DNA of 64,000 nucleotides from assembly GCA_034658975.1 (NCBI GenBank), contig JAYEGJ010000001.1, positions 36,957 through 100,956 on the forward strand, in the 5' to 3' direction. The stretch's first letter is position 1, and each line of letters begins with the position of its first letter. The notes below the pieces were generated by a model. The model saw only the letters and a program-made list of their open reading frames with translations, was not told the DNA's origin and ran no database searches. This stretch comes from SZUA-217 sp034658975. Its GTDB lineage: Bacteria > Actinomycetota > Acidimicrobiia > Spongiisociales > ZC4RG35. A program made the translations under genes and the position numbers. Below, piece by piece: positions 14,827 through 24,207 of the stretch.

Positions 14827-16557
14827 ATGGCCACCAGAACAGACCACATGAGGATGCTCGCCGAACTGGCCAGGCTCACCATTCTGGATGAGGGCTCTCC
14901 CCAGGCGTTCAAGGTGCGGGCCTACGAGAACGCCATGGCCGGAATCGAGGCTTTCCCCGGGGAGCTGGGCTCACTATCGAAAGCCGAACTGACCACGATC
15001 AAGGGGGTTGGTCCGGCGACGGCGGACAAGATCATCGAGTTCGAGACCACGGGCAAGGTCGCCAAGCTCGAGGCCCTGAGAGAAAAGTACCCCTCGGCCT
15101 TCGTGGAGCTGACAAAGATCCCGGGTCTCGGGCCCAAGACCCTTTTGATGCTCCGTGCGACCATCGGAGTCGAGGACATCGACAGCCTGAGGAAAGCGAT
15201 CGACAACCAGCAATTGAGGGAACTCCCCGGCCTCGGCGAGAAGTCTGAGGTCAAGATCGCCAAGGCGATCGACCGACTCGGCCTCCACGGCAAGGACCGT
15301 CGCACACCTCTGGCGGAAGCGTGGGGCCTGGCCGGAGCGCTGGCCGGCCGCCTGTCATTGATCGAGGGAGTGACCGATGCGATTCCATGTGGATCGATCA
15401 GGCGATTCTCCGAGTCGATAGGAGACGTCGACATCGTGGTTGCGACCACCGACCCCGAAAGGGTCAGCGCCGAGGTCCTTGGGTTCACAGAGGTCGATGA
15501 CGTGATCGGTGCCGGGACGACCAAGACCTCCTTCCTCACCAGGGAGGGGCTCCAGGTGGACATTCGCACCGTGTCCCCGGACCAGTTGGGCTCTGCTCTG
15601 CTCTACTTCACCGGTTCCAAGGCCCACAACATCGCCCTTCGCCAGCGGGCCATCGATCGAGGGATGCTGCTCAGCGAGTACGGGCTGTTCAGGGACGAGG
15701 AGGTCGTGGCATCGGGTTCCGAGTCCGAGATTTATACCGCTTTGGAGATGGAATACGTCCCGCCGCCGCTTCGGGAGAATGCGGGTGAGGTTGAGGCTGC
15801 CTCCGAAAAGGGGATGCCTGATCTGATCGAGCGCTCCGACATCAAGGGAGACCTTCACTATCACTCCGATAGATCAGGGGACTCGCGGTCGTCACCTGAA
15901 GAGATGATCGAGGCGGCGATCGAGGCCGGATACGAGTATGTCGCCTTTACCGATCATGGCGAGGACCTGACCATCAACGGGTCCAGTAGAGCCGAGATGC
16001 TCGCCCACCGTGACCGGCTGACGACTCTCGACGGGGCCTATCCCGAGATCAGGGTCCTTTTCGGATGCGAGTTGAACATCGGCCCTGATGGTGGTCTGGA
16101 TTACGACGCCGATTTTCGCCTCGAGTTCGACTACTGCGTAGCCTCGATCCACTCCCACTTCGATCTGTCCGCCGATCAGCAAACAGCTCGAATCCTCAAG
16201 GCCCTCCAGGACCCGGCCGTGAACGCCATCGGACACCTGACCGGCCGATACGTGGGTCGGCGGCCGGGCATCGAGCTCGATGTCGGGGCCGTGTTGCAGG
16301 GGTTGAGAATCACCGGTGTGGCCCTTGAGATCAACGGCGCCCTGGATCGCCTGGACGCGGCATCGGACGTGGCTCGCCGGGCGATGGCGGAAGGAGTCGA
16401 CGTCGTGATCGACACCGATTCGCATCACACTCGGGACCTCAAGCGGATGGACTACGGCGTGCTCTACGCACAGCGGGGATGGGTCACGAAGGATCGCGTG
16501 CTGAATGCCAGGCCCGTAACCGACGTGTTGGCGGCGGTAGCTGCTCGCCGGTCGTAG
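14827..16557 (+). CDS. polX: DNA polymerase/3'-5' exonuclease PolX
   Basis: 576 residues. N-terminal helix-hairpin-helix repeats (TTIKGVGPATADKIIEF; LTKIPGLGPKTLLML; LRELPGLGEKSEVKIAKA) bind DNA. The polymerase active site follows, PCGSIRRFSESIGDVDIVVA with the two catalytic Asp, and a third in QVDIRTV. The C-terminal PHP domain has KGDLHYHSDRSGDS, AFTDHGE, an SIHSHF motif and TDSHHTRDL, all metal ligands for 3'-5' exonuclease or AP-site activity. It is the standard bacterial PolX length and acts in gap filling and base excision repair. Confidence 0.94.
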   Translation: MATRTDHMRMLAELARLTILDEGSPQAFKVRAYENAMAGIEAFPGELGSLSKAELTTIKGVGPATADKIIEFETTGKVAKLEALREKYPSAFVELTKIPGLGPKTLLMLRATIGVEDIDSLRKAIDNQQLRELPGLGEKSEVKIAKAIDRLGLHGKDRRTPLAEAWGLAGALAGRLSLIEGVTDAIPCGSIRRFSESIGDVDIVVATTDPERVSAEVLGFTEVDDVIGAGTTKTSFLTREGLQVDIRTVSPDQLGSALLYFTGSKAHNIALRQRAIDRGMLLSEYGLFRDEEVVASGSESEIYTALEMEYVPPPLRENAGEVEAASEKGMPDLIERSDIKGDLHYHSDRSGDSRSSPEEMIEAAIEAGYEYVAFTDHGEDLTINGSSRAEMLAHRDRLTTLDGAYPEIRVLFGCELNIGPDGGLDYDADFRLEFDYCVASIHSHFDLSADQQTARILKALQDPAVNAIGHLTGRYVGRRPGIELDVGAVLQGLRITGVALEINGALDRLDAASDVARRAMAEGVDVVIDTDSHHTRDLKRMDYGVLYAQRGWVTKDRVLNARPVTDVLAAVAARRS

Positions 16558-16567
16558 GGTTGCACCC

Positions 16568-16993
16568 ATGGCGAAGCAGTACGAGATCACAACGCCGATC
16601 CGGATGGTCAATGCCGTGATGAGCTTTACGTCCCGCCGGGGATGGGGGGGCCAGCATCTGCTCACCACGACCGGGAGAAAGAGTGGCGAGCCCAGATCGG
16701 TGCCGGTCACCCCGCTGATCGTGGACGGCGTGGAGTACCTGGTTGCGCCTTATGGTGCGGTGGGATGGGTCCACAACATGAGGGCGAACCCCGCGGTGAC
16801 CTTTCAGAACGGGAGGGAAGTGCGTTCCTGCACGGTCACCGAGGTCACGGGCCAGGTTCCCGAGGTGGTCAAGGAGTACTACGAGAAGATCCCCATCGTC
16901 CGGCCCTACATGGATCTTCCCGATTCGCCGACTGTGGAGGATTTCGCCCGCACCGGAGACGCCTATCCGGTGTTCCGTGTTGAGGTCGACTAG
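16568..16993 (+). CDS. Deazaflavin (F420)-dependent nitroreductase family protein
   Basis: 141 residues of the DUF385/Ddn-like split-barrel family. Features are LLTTTGRKSGEPRSVPVTPL (F420-binding loop), EYLVAPYGAVGWVHNMRANP and the C-terminal YPVFRVE. These enzymes use reduced F420 to reduce quinones or nitro compounds, mostly in actinobacteria. It follows polX by 10 bases. F420 supply is consistent with the fbiD-like gene at 36053. Confidence 0.9.
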   Translation: MAKQYEITTPIRMVNAVMSFTSRRGWGGQHLLTTTGRKSGEPRSVPVTPLIVDGVEYLVAPYGAVGWVHNMRANPAVTFQNGREVRSCTVTEVTGQVPEVVKEYYEKIPIVRPYMDLPDSPTVEDFARTGDAYPVFRVEVD

Positions 16994-17078
16994 TGGCCCG
17001 TCACTTCGATCCTTGTAATTCGTCTTCCGAGTGGTGAAAGTGTCGCCATTGGCGACATCATCGAAGGAGACCCCCCAG

Positions 17079-18389
17079 GTGCCATCCACCTACGTCCTCG
17101 ACACGTGTGTTCTGCTCGCCGACCCCCAATCCCTGCTCCGATTCGATGAACACGACGTGGTGCTGCCGCTCGTGGTCGTCGAGGAGCTCGACCGGAAGAA
17201 GACCCGGTTGGATGAGGTCGGCGCCAATGCCCGGGCGGCCATCAGGCTGCTCGAGGAGTTGGGTGCTTCCCGAGACGGGGGTTTGCGCGATCCCGTAGAC
17301 CTGCCTGCGGGGGGATCGATCCGAATAGAGCTCAACGGGATCACCTCCGAGCGTCTTCCCATCGCCCTCGATCCACACACACCGGATCACCGGATTCTCG
17401 CCACCTGCCTGAACCTTGACGACGACGACGGCGATGCGGTGCTGGTGACAAAGGATGCAGCCCTTCGGATCAAGGGGGCGCAACTGGGTGTGGCGGTACA
17501 GGACTACCGGGCCGACACGGTTCCGGTGGAGGAGCTTCACTCGGGTCTGGTGGAGCATCAGACCGACGCGGGGACGATCGACCGCCTCTACGACGAGGGC
17601 AAGTTGGAGATCGGCGCCGTCGACGCCGTGGTCAACGAGTTCGTTGTCCTCAAGTGCGGTGAGTCGAGATCGGCGCTTGCCCGCGTGATTCAGGCCGAGC
17701 CGACGACTGTCGTTGAGAGGATGCCGACCCACGTGAGAGCGTTTGGGGTCGAGCCGAAGAACGTTCGTCAGACGGTGGCGATGCACCAATTGCTCGATCC
17801 GGATGTTCCCGCGGTGTCGCTGATGGGTATGGCGGGCACCGGCAAGACCTTCCTTGCGTTGGCCACCGCTCTCGAACAGGTACTCGAGCAAGGCCGTTAC
17901 AGAAGGGTCTCGGTATACCGGCCGCTGGTAGCCGTCGGCCGACAGGAAGTGGGCTACCTGCCGGGGGATCTGAGCGAGAAGTTGACCCCCTGGATGGCGG
18001 CCGTTCATGACAATCTCTATGCGCTGTTTTCCGATGCCGGGGTCGAGGGGGCCCGCGGTGCCATCGAAGAACTCGTCGAGCGAGGCGAGTTGGAGATGGC
18101 CGCGGTTACTTACCTTCGGGGACGATCGATCACAGGCGAGTTCGTGATCATCGACGAAGCCCAGAATCTGGAGCTACCCACTCTCAAGGTGATACTCACC
18201 CGTATGTCCCGGGACTCGAAGGTGGTCTTCTGTGGTGACCTCTCACAGGTGGACAACCCGTACATCTCGCCCTTTGGCGGCATGGCGGCGTTGATAGAGA
18301 AGTTCAAGGGCACGTCCCTGTTCGCCCACATCTCGCTGGAACGGTCGGTTCGTTCCCCGCTGGCCGAGATGGCCGCCACCGTCCTCTAG
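17079..18389 (+). CDS. PhoH family protein with N-terminal PIN domain
   Basis: 436 residues from GTG 17079, chosen because GAAGGAG lies about 9 bases upstream and the protein then begins at the PIN domain (PSTYVLDTCVLLADP). The PIN domain (residues about 1-130) has its acidic residues at YVLDTCV, VVEELD and TPDHRILATC. The PhoH P-loop domain follows: MGMAGTGKTFLALATALEQ (Walker A), EFVIIDEAQNLE (Walker B) and VVFCGDLSQVDNPY. PIN-PhoH (PhoH2/YlaK) proteins combine RNA helicase and ribonuclease activity in RNA turnover. Strong inverted repeats follow. Confidence 0.92.
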   Translation: MPSTYVLDTCVLLADPQSLLRFDEHDVVLPLVVVEELDRKKTRLDEVGANARAAIRLLEELGASRDGGLRDPVDLPAGGSIRIELNGITSERLPIALDPHTPDHRILATCLNLDDDDGDAVLVTKDAALRIKGAQLGVAVQDYRADTVPVEELHSGLVEHQTDAGTIDRLYDEGKLEIGAVDAVVNEFVVLKCGESRSALARVIQAEPTTVVERMPTHVRAFGVEPKNVRQTVAMHQLLDPDVPAVSLMGMAGTGKTFLALATALEQVLEQGRYRRVSVYRPLVAVGRQEVGYLPGDLSEKLTPWMAAVHDNLYALFSDAGVEGARGAIEELVERGELEMAAVTYLRGRSITGEFVIIDEAQNLELPTLKVILTRMSRDSKVVFCGDLSQVDNPYISPFGGMAALIEKFKGTSLFAHISLERSVRSPLAEMAATVL

Positions 18390-18397
18390 CCGGATCT

Positions 18398-18515
18398 AAC
18401 TACCTCAGGTAGTTGGAGCCGTATATGGGTCGAACTGCCTCGAGAAACCGTGGCGGCGTCCTCAGACGTTTTTCTCGAGGCGATTAGACCCGTATGTGGG
18501 TCTAAGAACCTGAGG
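18398..18515. terminator. Complex inverted-repeat cluster between convergent phoH and ABC permease
   Basis: Three hairpins lie in about 120 bases: AACTACC-TCA-GGTAGTT (18398-18414), GCCTCGAGAAA / TTTCTCGAGGC (18437-18481) and TAGACCC-gtatgt-GGGTCTA (18485-18504). The outer ACCTCAGGT (18402-18410) also pairs with ACCTGAGGT about 100 bases on. It probably terminates transcription from both convergent genes. Confidence 0.7.
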
Positions 18516-18530
18516 TTTTCAGACCCACCC

Positions 18531-19598
18531 TTACCCGGCGCCGAGGGTGCGCTCGAGGCGCCGCGCTGCCAGGACGACGATTGGGGCGATGGCGGCGATG
18601 ATCACGCCGCCGATGGCGAGGTTGGCTGCGACATCCCCGAAGGAAGCGCCCTCGGAGACGACTCTGAACGCCGGGTCCATGAAGTAGTAGGTCGGTCCGA
18701 ACCGGGCGATCCACTGGGGGAGGTTGGGCCAGATGTAGAAAACGGCAGGGAAGAAGAGGAGCATCCCCCCGCCCTTCCATGCAGCGAACATCGTGCTCGC
18801 GTCCTTGGCCCACATGCCGAGGAGGAGACCGAACTCGGCCATCATCATCGCCGCGACGAGGAGGATCACCAGGTGGGTAACCGCCTGGCCGAGTACGGCA
18901 TCATTGAGAATGAGGGTGGCGAAACCCGTTATCAAGGCAAGAAGGACCCCAAACGTGCCCTTGGCGCCCACAACGTCGGCCATCGAGGCCGGTGAGACCA
19001 AAAGGGCGGAGAGAGTCCTGTCCTCTTTCTCCTGGACCAGGCTTGCCGCCGGGATGAACGCAGCAGCCACTGCGACCACCATCATCATCAGCATTGGCAG
19101 GAGCCTCAGGTCGATGTCGACGCCGGACTCGCCCAGTTGGATGACGACCACGTCAACTGGTGGCTCTCCCCCCTCGAGCCCTCGGATCAGCTGGAGTGCT
19201 GTGATTCCGAGGATGATTCGGTTGGAGGCCAGGCTTTCGCCACCGACGAAGAATGAGAGTGGCGGCTGGTTCCCGGCGATCACCTCGTCGTCGAACCCGG
19301 CAGGCAGGTAGAGGCCGGCATCGGCATCGTTGGCTTCCACGATCGCCATCATCTCGTCGAGGTTGTCGGCGAACGTGACAGTGATCCCTTCCAGCCCGGC
19401 GGCTGCCTCCAGGGAGATCTCCGAGCTCCCTTCGTCGGCTATCACCAGCCTCGGCTGGGGAGCGAAGAGGTCGCCGAATACCCCCTGGACCAGGACAGTC
19501 AGCAGGACCGGGATGATCAGCGCATAGAGAACGAATGGACTCCTGGGGCTGAGACGGATGTCTCGCCCGAGGATCGTGGCGGCGTGTCTCGTGCTCAC
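18531..19598 (-). CDS. ABC-2 type transporter permease
   Basis: 355 residues from GTG 19598, overlapping the stop of the upstream permease (GTGA). N-terminal helix at SPFVLYALIIPVLLTVLVQGVFG, a large external loop of about 140 residues, and then five C-terminal helices including LLPMLMMMVVAVAAAFIPAAS and LVQEKEDRTLSALLVSPAS, the ABC-2 permease signature. It is the second membrane subunit of the 18531-21555 exporter. The substrate is not visible. Confidence 0.85.
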   Translation of the reverse strand: MSTRHAATILGRDIRLSPRSPFVLYALIIPVLLTVLVQGVFGDLFAPQPRLVIADEGSSEISLEAAAGLEGITVTFADNLDEMMAIVEANDADAGLYLPAGFDDEVIAGNQPPLSFFVGGESLASNRIILGITALQLIRGLEGGEPPVDVVVIQLGESGVDIDLRLLPMLMMMVVAVAAAFIPAASLVQEKEDRTLSALLVSPASMADVVGAKGTFGVLLALITGFATLILNDAVLGQAVTHLVILLVAAMMMAEFGLLLGMWAKDASTMFAAWKGGGMLLFFPAVFYIWPNLPQWIARFGPTYYFMDPAFRVVSEGASFGDVAANLAIGGVIIAAIAPIVVLAARRLERTLGAG

Positions 19599-20704
19599 AA
19601 GGTCTGCACCCTTCGTCCCAACACGGCCCAGCCGAGCCCGAGCGCACCGAATCCCCACAGGGCGAGCAAGCCAAGAAGTGGGGCCATCTCGACCCACCCA
19701 GCCCCATACGCAGTGACGTCGACCAGGACCTGGGCCAGGGGCCAGGAGGGAAGAACCTTGATCCAAGGTGCCGTGCTTCCAGGGAAGAGAAGTGCCATCG
19801 CCGGGATCAAAAGCGGGATGAGAAACAGCATGCTCCAGAAGATGATGCTGATGAAGTCCTTGCCGATCGAGCCGGCCAGCAAACCGAACCCCGTGACGAG
19901 AATCGACCCCAGGAACACCGCAGTTGCCAGGATGGCCGCGCCGGTGCCGAATCCCCCGATGGCGACGAGCAGAAGGACAACCTGGATGAAGGCGAGGGCC
20001 GTGCCAAAGATGGCCTTGGCTGTGAGAAAGTCAGAGACTCGAGCCGGTGTCACGGTGATCGCCTTGACGGTCTTGGTCTGGATCTCGGAGGCGATCAATC
20101 CGGCCAGGGCCATCATCTCGACCATCAAGATCATGAAGGCGAGCATCGGCCTGAACTTCTCCTGAAGCGAGACCTGGTCGCCCGCGCGATCCTCACCCAG
20201 GATGATCTCTTCGGTGGCGAAGCCCGACACCGGTGGAGGCACGCCGAGCACCGAATAGGCGATCTCTGCAGCGATTCCCTCCATGGCGCCCTCGAGAGAT
20301 ACCGGCACACCGGGCCCGATGTAGACCTGGATCGTGGGATTGCTGAGGTCCGGGTCGAGGGCCATGCCGACCACAACCTCATCCCCTTGCTCAACGGCAG
20401 CGGTGAGGTCTTCGATGTTGTCGTATTCGACGATCGTCAGGCCCTCGCTCCCGTTCCCTCCGGTGGGAGCGTTGAAATCGAAGCTCTGGCCAGTGACCAC
20501 ACCCATGGAGAAGCTCTCATCGACCTCCGACGGAAGGAACCAGAAGAGGCCGACGTAGAAGACCAGGCCGAGGATGCTCATGAAGAGCCAGAATCGATCC
20601 CGCGAGAATTCCTTGAGATCCTTTGCCATGATCGCTCCGACGATGGCCGGCCGGCTCGTCGGGGGGTTCGAGGGGGGTCGTTCCCCCTCAGGGTCGTTGC
20701 TCAC
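19595..20704 (-). CDS. ABC-2 type transporter permease
   Basis: 369 residues from GTG 20704, which overlaps the ATPase stop; ATG 20629 (MAKDLKEFSRDRFW) is the alternative start. An N-terminal helix (FMSILGLVFYVGLFWFLP), a long external domain and C-terminal helices with ASEIQTKTVKAITVTPARVSDFLTAKAIFG match ABC-2 permeases of the NatB/drug-efflux group. It forms a heterodimer with the 18531 product. Confidence 0.85.
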   Translation of the reverse strand: MSNDPEGERPPSNPPTSRPAIVGAIMAKDLKEFSRDRFWLFMSILGLVFYVGLFWFLPSEVDESFSMGVVTGQSFDFNAPTGGNGSEGLTIVEYDNIEDLTAAVEQGDEVVVGMALDPDLSNPTIQVYIGPGVPVSLEGAMEGIAAEIAYSVLGVPPPVSGFATEEIILGEDRAGDQVSLQEKFRPMLAFMILMVEMMALAGLIASEIQTKTVKAITVTPARVSDFLTAKAIFGTALAFIQVVLLLVAIGGFGTGAAILATAVFLGSILVTGFGLLAGSIGKDFISIIFWSMLFLIPLLIPAMALLFPGSTAPWIKVLPSWPLAQVLVDVTAYGAGWVEMAPLLGLLALWGFGALGLGWAVLGRRVQTL

Positions 20705-21555
20705 TCGAGCCCTCGTCCGGCCATCTGAATGAAGATGTCCTCGAGAGTCGCCTCTTCGGTGTGAATCGTCATCACCTCGTCGGTGAGCAGGCTCCGGAGT
20801 CTTTCGCCCGCCCCCTCCTCGTCCATGGGGATCACCACCTCGTCGACTTCCCCGCCATTGCGACTTCGGACCCGGACATTTCGCTGCCCGTAGGCCAGCT
20901 TCAGATTCTCCGGGGTGTCGGTTATCAGGACCCGTCCCTCGTTGATGAAGGAGACCCGATCCGACATGGTGTCGGCCTCCATCATGTCGTGAGTGGTGAG
21001 AAGCACGGCTGCTCCTCGGCTGGCCTCCTCCTTGATCACGCTCCGGATCGCCTTGGCAGAGATGGGATCGAGACCGTCGGTCGGCTCGTCGAAGAAGAGC
21101 ACGTCGGGCCGGTTGGAGATGGTGCGGGCAATCATCAGTCGCTGCCGCATTCCCTTGGAGTAGGAGGAAACCCGATCGTCGGCCCGATCGACGAGGTCGA
21201 CCTTCTCGAGCAACCCTTCGGCATCGAGGCCTTCGACCCCAAACAACTTGCCGAAGAACTCGAGGTTCTCTCTGCCGGTCATCTTGGTGTAGTGGTTCTT
21301 CTCCTCGAAACACACGCCCATGCGCGCCTGGATCTCCTCGCGATCCGACGACATGTCCATATCGAGCAATCTGATCGAGCCCGAGTCAGGTTTGAGCTGG
21401 CCGGTGAGCATCTTGATGGTGGTCGACTTGCCCGCACCGTTGGGTCCGAGGAAGCCGAGGATTTCTCCTTCTGCGACTTCGAGCGTCACACCATCAACAG
21501 CGAGCTTGGAGTCGTAGGAGAAGTGAAGGTCGGAAGCCTGAATTGAAGCGGTCAC
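20701..21555 (-). CDS. ABC transporter ATP-binding protein
   Basis: 284 residues. Walker A GFLGPNGAGKSTTIKML, Q-loop region MGVCFEEKNHY, signature SSYSKGMRQRLMIAR, Walker B DVLFFDEPTDGLDP and switch His LLTTHDMM are all intact. It is a DrrA/CcmA-type ATPase with a C-terminal extension (about residues 225-284). First gene of a three-gene operon with both permeases, all joined by GTGA overlaps. Confidence 0.93.
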   Translation of the reverse strand: MTASIQASDLHFSYDSKLAVDGVTLEVAEGEILGFLGPNGAGKSTTIKMLTGQLKPDSGSIRLLDMDMSSDREEIQARMGVCFEEKNHYTKMTGRENLEFFGKLFGVEGLDAEGLLEKVDLVDRADDRVSSYSKGMRQRLMIARTISNRPDVLFFDEPTDGLDPISAKAIRSVIKEEASRGAAVLLTTHDMMEADTMSDRVSFINEGRVLITDTPENLKLAYGQRNVRVRSRNGGEVDEVVIPMDEEGAGERLRSLLTDEVMTIHTEEATLEDIFIQMAGRGLE

Positions 21556-21573
21556 CTCTCAAGAGTAACGCTT

Positions 21574-24138
21574 CTACTTGGCCATTCGCTCTCGCCGGGC
21601 AGCCAGCAGGTCGGCGGCCCTTTCGATCGTGATCTTCTCGGGTGTGTCGCCCTTTCGGAGCGAGGCGTTGGCTTCTCCGTCGGTCACGTAAGGGCCGTAG
21701 CGACCGGAGCGGACGGTGACTTCCCTGCCGGAGACGGGATCCTTGCCCAGCTCCCGAAGTGGACCCGAACGGGACTGCCCGCGGCGTCGCGCCGGTTCGG
21801 CGAGGACCTTCAACGCCTCCTCGACAGTGAGGGTGAATAGCTGGTCTTCGGTCTCCAGGCTGCGTCGGTCGTCGCCGCGTTGGATGTACGGCCCGTAGCG
21901 GCCGTTGAGGGCGACGATGTCGATCCCTTCAGGGTCCTGTCCGACGGTGCGGGGGAGTGACAGGAGCTTGAGGGCGTCGTCAAGGCCGAGGGCGTCCATT
22001 TCCATCGTCTTGAAGAGCGAGGCGCGTTTCGGCTTTTCCTTGCTGCCCTCTTCCTGTTCGCCGAGTTGGATGTAGGGTCCGAAGCGGCCGGTCTTCCCGA
22101 ACACTGTCAGACCGGAATCCGGGTCGGTCCCGAAGATCTTGTCACCGGCGTTCTGCGTCTCAATCAGTTCGATTGCCTTCTCGACGGTGATCTCGTCGGG
22201 CGCCATGTCGTCGGGTATGGATGCCCGCTCTTCGGCCCGCTCCACGTAGGGGCCGTACCGACCGATCCTGGCGACGATGTCGTTGCCCTGGTCGTCGGTG
22301 CCGACAGGAATCGAGTTGATGGCCCTGGGGTCGATCTCGTCGAGGCGGTTTGCGACCTTCTCCTTGAGTCCATCGTCTCCGAAGTAGAAGGCGGTCAGCC
22401 AGGGGACCGAGTCTTCTTCCCCGGCGGCGATGCGGTCGAGGTCGGTTTCCATTGAGGCCGTGAACTCGTAGTCCACGAGTTTGGGGAAGTGGTTCTCGAG
22501 CAAGGACACCACCCCAAAGGCCGTAAAGGTCGGGACGAGGGCGCTGCCCTTCTTGAAGACGTAGCCACGGTCCTGAATGGTGGACATGATCGAGGCGTAG
22601 GTCGAGGGGCGCCCGACGCCGAGTTCCTCGAGTTTTTGAACCAGGGACGCTTCTGTGTACCGGGCCGGTGGCCGGGTTTCATGGCCGGTGGGCTCGAGTC
22701 TCTGAATGGCAAGTCCGTCACCCTCCTCGAGCGGTGGCAGCATCTTCTCCTTGTCGTCCAGGTCTGCCTCGGGGTCGTCGCTTCCCTGAACGTACGCCCG
22801 GAAGTAGCCGGGGAATGTGATGGTCCGACCGGAGGCTCCGAAGAGTGCGTCTTCTCCCGAAGTCGCGGTAGCCCCGACCCGAACCGAAACGGTCACGCCT
22901 TTGGCGTCGGCCATCTGCGATGCGACGGTCCGCTGCCAGATCAGCCGGTAAAGCGCCGCTTCGTCCGGGCCCACCTCTCTCGCCAACTGCTCGGGAGTCT
23001 GGAAGCTCTCGCCGGCCGGCCGGATCGCCTCGTGGGCCTCCTGGGCCCCCTTGGCCTGCTTGCCGGAGTATTTCCTCGGTTTCGGGGACAGGTACTCCTT
23101 GCCGTACAGCTTGGCGATCTGGGACCGGGCCGCGGAAATGGCCGAGTCGGACAACTCGACCGAGTCGGTCCGCATATACGTGATGTGGCCGTTCTCATAG
23201 AGACGCTGCGCCGCCGACATTGTTCTCGATGAGGAGAAGCGCAGCTTCCTCCCCGCTTCCTGTTGGAGTGTGGACGTTCTGAACGGGGGATAGGGCCTCG
23301 AGGTGTAGGGCTTCGACTCGACGGACTTCACATCAAAGTCGGCTCCGGCGAGTCCTGAAGCCAGGGCGGTGGCAGCGGGTTGGTCGAGCACGACGACATC
23401 GTCTTTGGCCTTGCCCGAGCTGTCGAAGTCCTTCCCGGCTGCGATGCGCTTCCCATCGACTTCCCTGAGGGTGGCCGTGAACGATTGATCGAGGTTGGCA
23501 GAAGGAGCAAAGAAGCCTTCGATCCCCCAGTATCCAGCGTTCTTGAATACGACGCGCTCGCGCTCACGCTCGACGACGACTCTGACCGCCACGCTCTGGA
23601 CACGCCCGGCCGACAGCTTCGGCTGGATCTTCTTCCAGAGAACTGGTGACACCTCGAACCCGTAAAGGCGGTCGAGGATCCGTCTCGCCTCCTGGGCCTG
23701 AACCAACCGATCATCGATATCGCGGGGGTTCCCGAATGCGGCTTCGATCGCCGGCTTGGTGATCTCGTGGAAGACCATCCGATGGACTGGAATCTTCGGT
23801 TTGAGCACCTCGATGAGATGCCAGGCGATGGCCTCTCCTTCGCGATCTTCATCGGTGGCGAGGTAGAGCTCGTCAGCATCCTTGATCAGATCCTTGAGCT
23901 TCTTGACCTGTTTCTTCCGCTCCTTGGGAACCACGTAGAGGGGCTCGAAGTCGGAATCTACGTTGACTCCGAGGCGCGCCCAGTCCTCACCTTTGGCTCG
24001 TGCGGGGATCTCGGCGGCCGAGCGCGGAAGGTCGCGGATATGACCCATCGAAGACTCCACAACGGCGTCAGGGCCGAGGTATGCGGAGATGGTGCGGGCC
24101 TTGGTTGGCGACTCGACTATTACAAGTGTCTTGGGCAT
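21574..24138 (-). CDS. topA: DNA topoisomerase I
   Basis: 854 residues. It relaxes negatively supercoiled DNA by single-strand cleavage. The TOPRIM domain begins MPKTLVIVESPTKARTIS and carries LATDEDREGEAIAWHL; the active-site Tyr is in GHITYMRTDSVELS. The C-terminal part has four repeats each built around GRYGPY or GRFGPY and no zinc ribbons, as in actinobacterial TopA. The repeats bind single-stranded DNA. Divergent from tmk. The topA-holB proximity is shared with M. tuberculosis. Confidence 0.97.
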   Translation of the reverse strand: MPKTLVIVESPTKARTISAYLGPDAVVESSMGHIRDLPRSAAEIPARAKGEDWARLGVNVDSDFEPLYVVPKERKKQVKKLKDLIKDADELYLATDEDREGEAIAWHLIEVLKPKIPVHRMVFHEITKPAIEAAFGNPRDIDDRLVQAQEARRILDRLYGFEVSPVLWKKIQPKLSAGRVQSVAVRVVVERERERVVFKNAGYWGIEGFFAPSANLDQSFTATLREVDGKRIAAGKDFDSSGKAKDDVVVLDQPAATALASGLAGADFDVKSVESKPYTSRPYPPFRTSTLQQEAGRKLRFSSSRTMSAAQRLYENGHITYMRTDSVELSDSAISAARSQIAKLYGKEYLSPKPRKYSGKQAKGAQEAHEAIRPAGESFQTPEQLAREVGPDEAALYRLIWQRTVASQMADAKGVTVSVRVGATATSGEDALFGASGRTITFPGYFRAYVQGSDDPEADLDDKEKMLPPLEEGDGLAIQRLEPTGHETRPPARYTEASLVQKLEELGVGRPSTYASIMSTIQDRGYVFKKGSALVPTFTAFGVVSLLENHFPKLVDYEFTASMETDLDRIAAGEEDSVPWLTAFYFGDDGLKEKVANRLDEIDPRAINSIPVGTDDQGNDIVARIGRYGPYVERAEERASIPDDMAPDEITVEKAIELIETQNAGDKIFGTDPDSGLTVFGKTGRFGPYIQLGEQEEGSKEKPKRASLFKTMEMDALGLDDALKLLSLPRTVGQDPEGIDIVALNGRYGPYIQRGDDRRSLETEDQLFTLTVEEALKVLAEPARRRGQSRSGPLRELGKDPVSGREVTVRSGRYGPYVTDGEANASLRKGDTPEKITIERAADLLAARRERMAK

Positions 24139-24207
24139 TGAGGGTGAGTTGACCGTATCTGGAGAGGTTATGTCAATCTTGATAATGCGTCACCGTCGCT
24201 GGTTACC

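Noticed and set aside
14442..14912. 156-codon minus-strand frame through the repeats into polX
   Set aside because: It is built from repeat copies, the Tad duplication and antisense polX; only the short arylsulfatase tail inside is meaningful.
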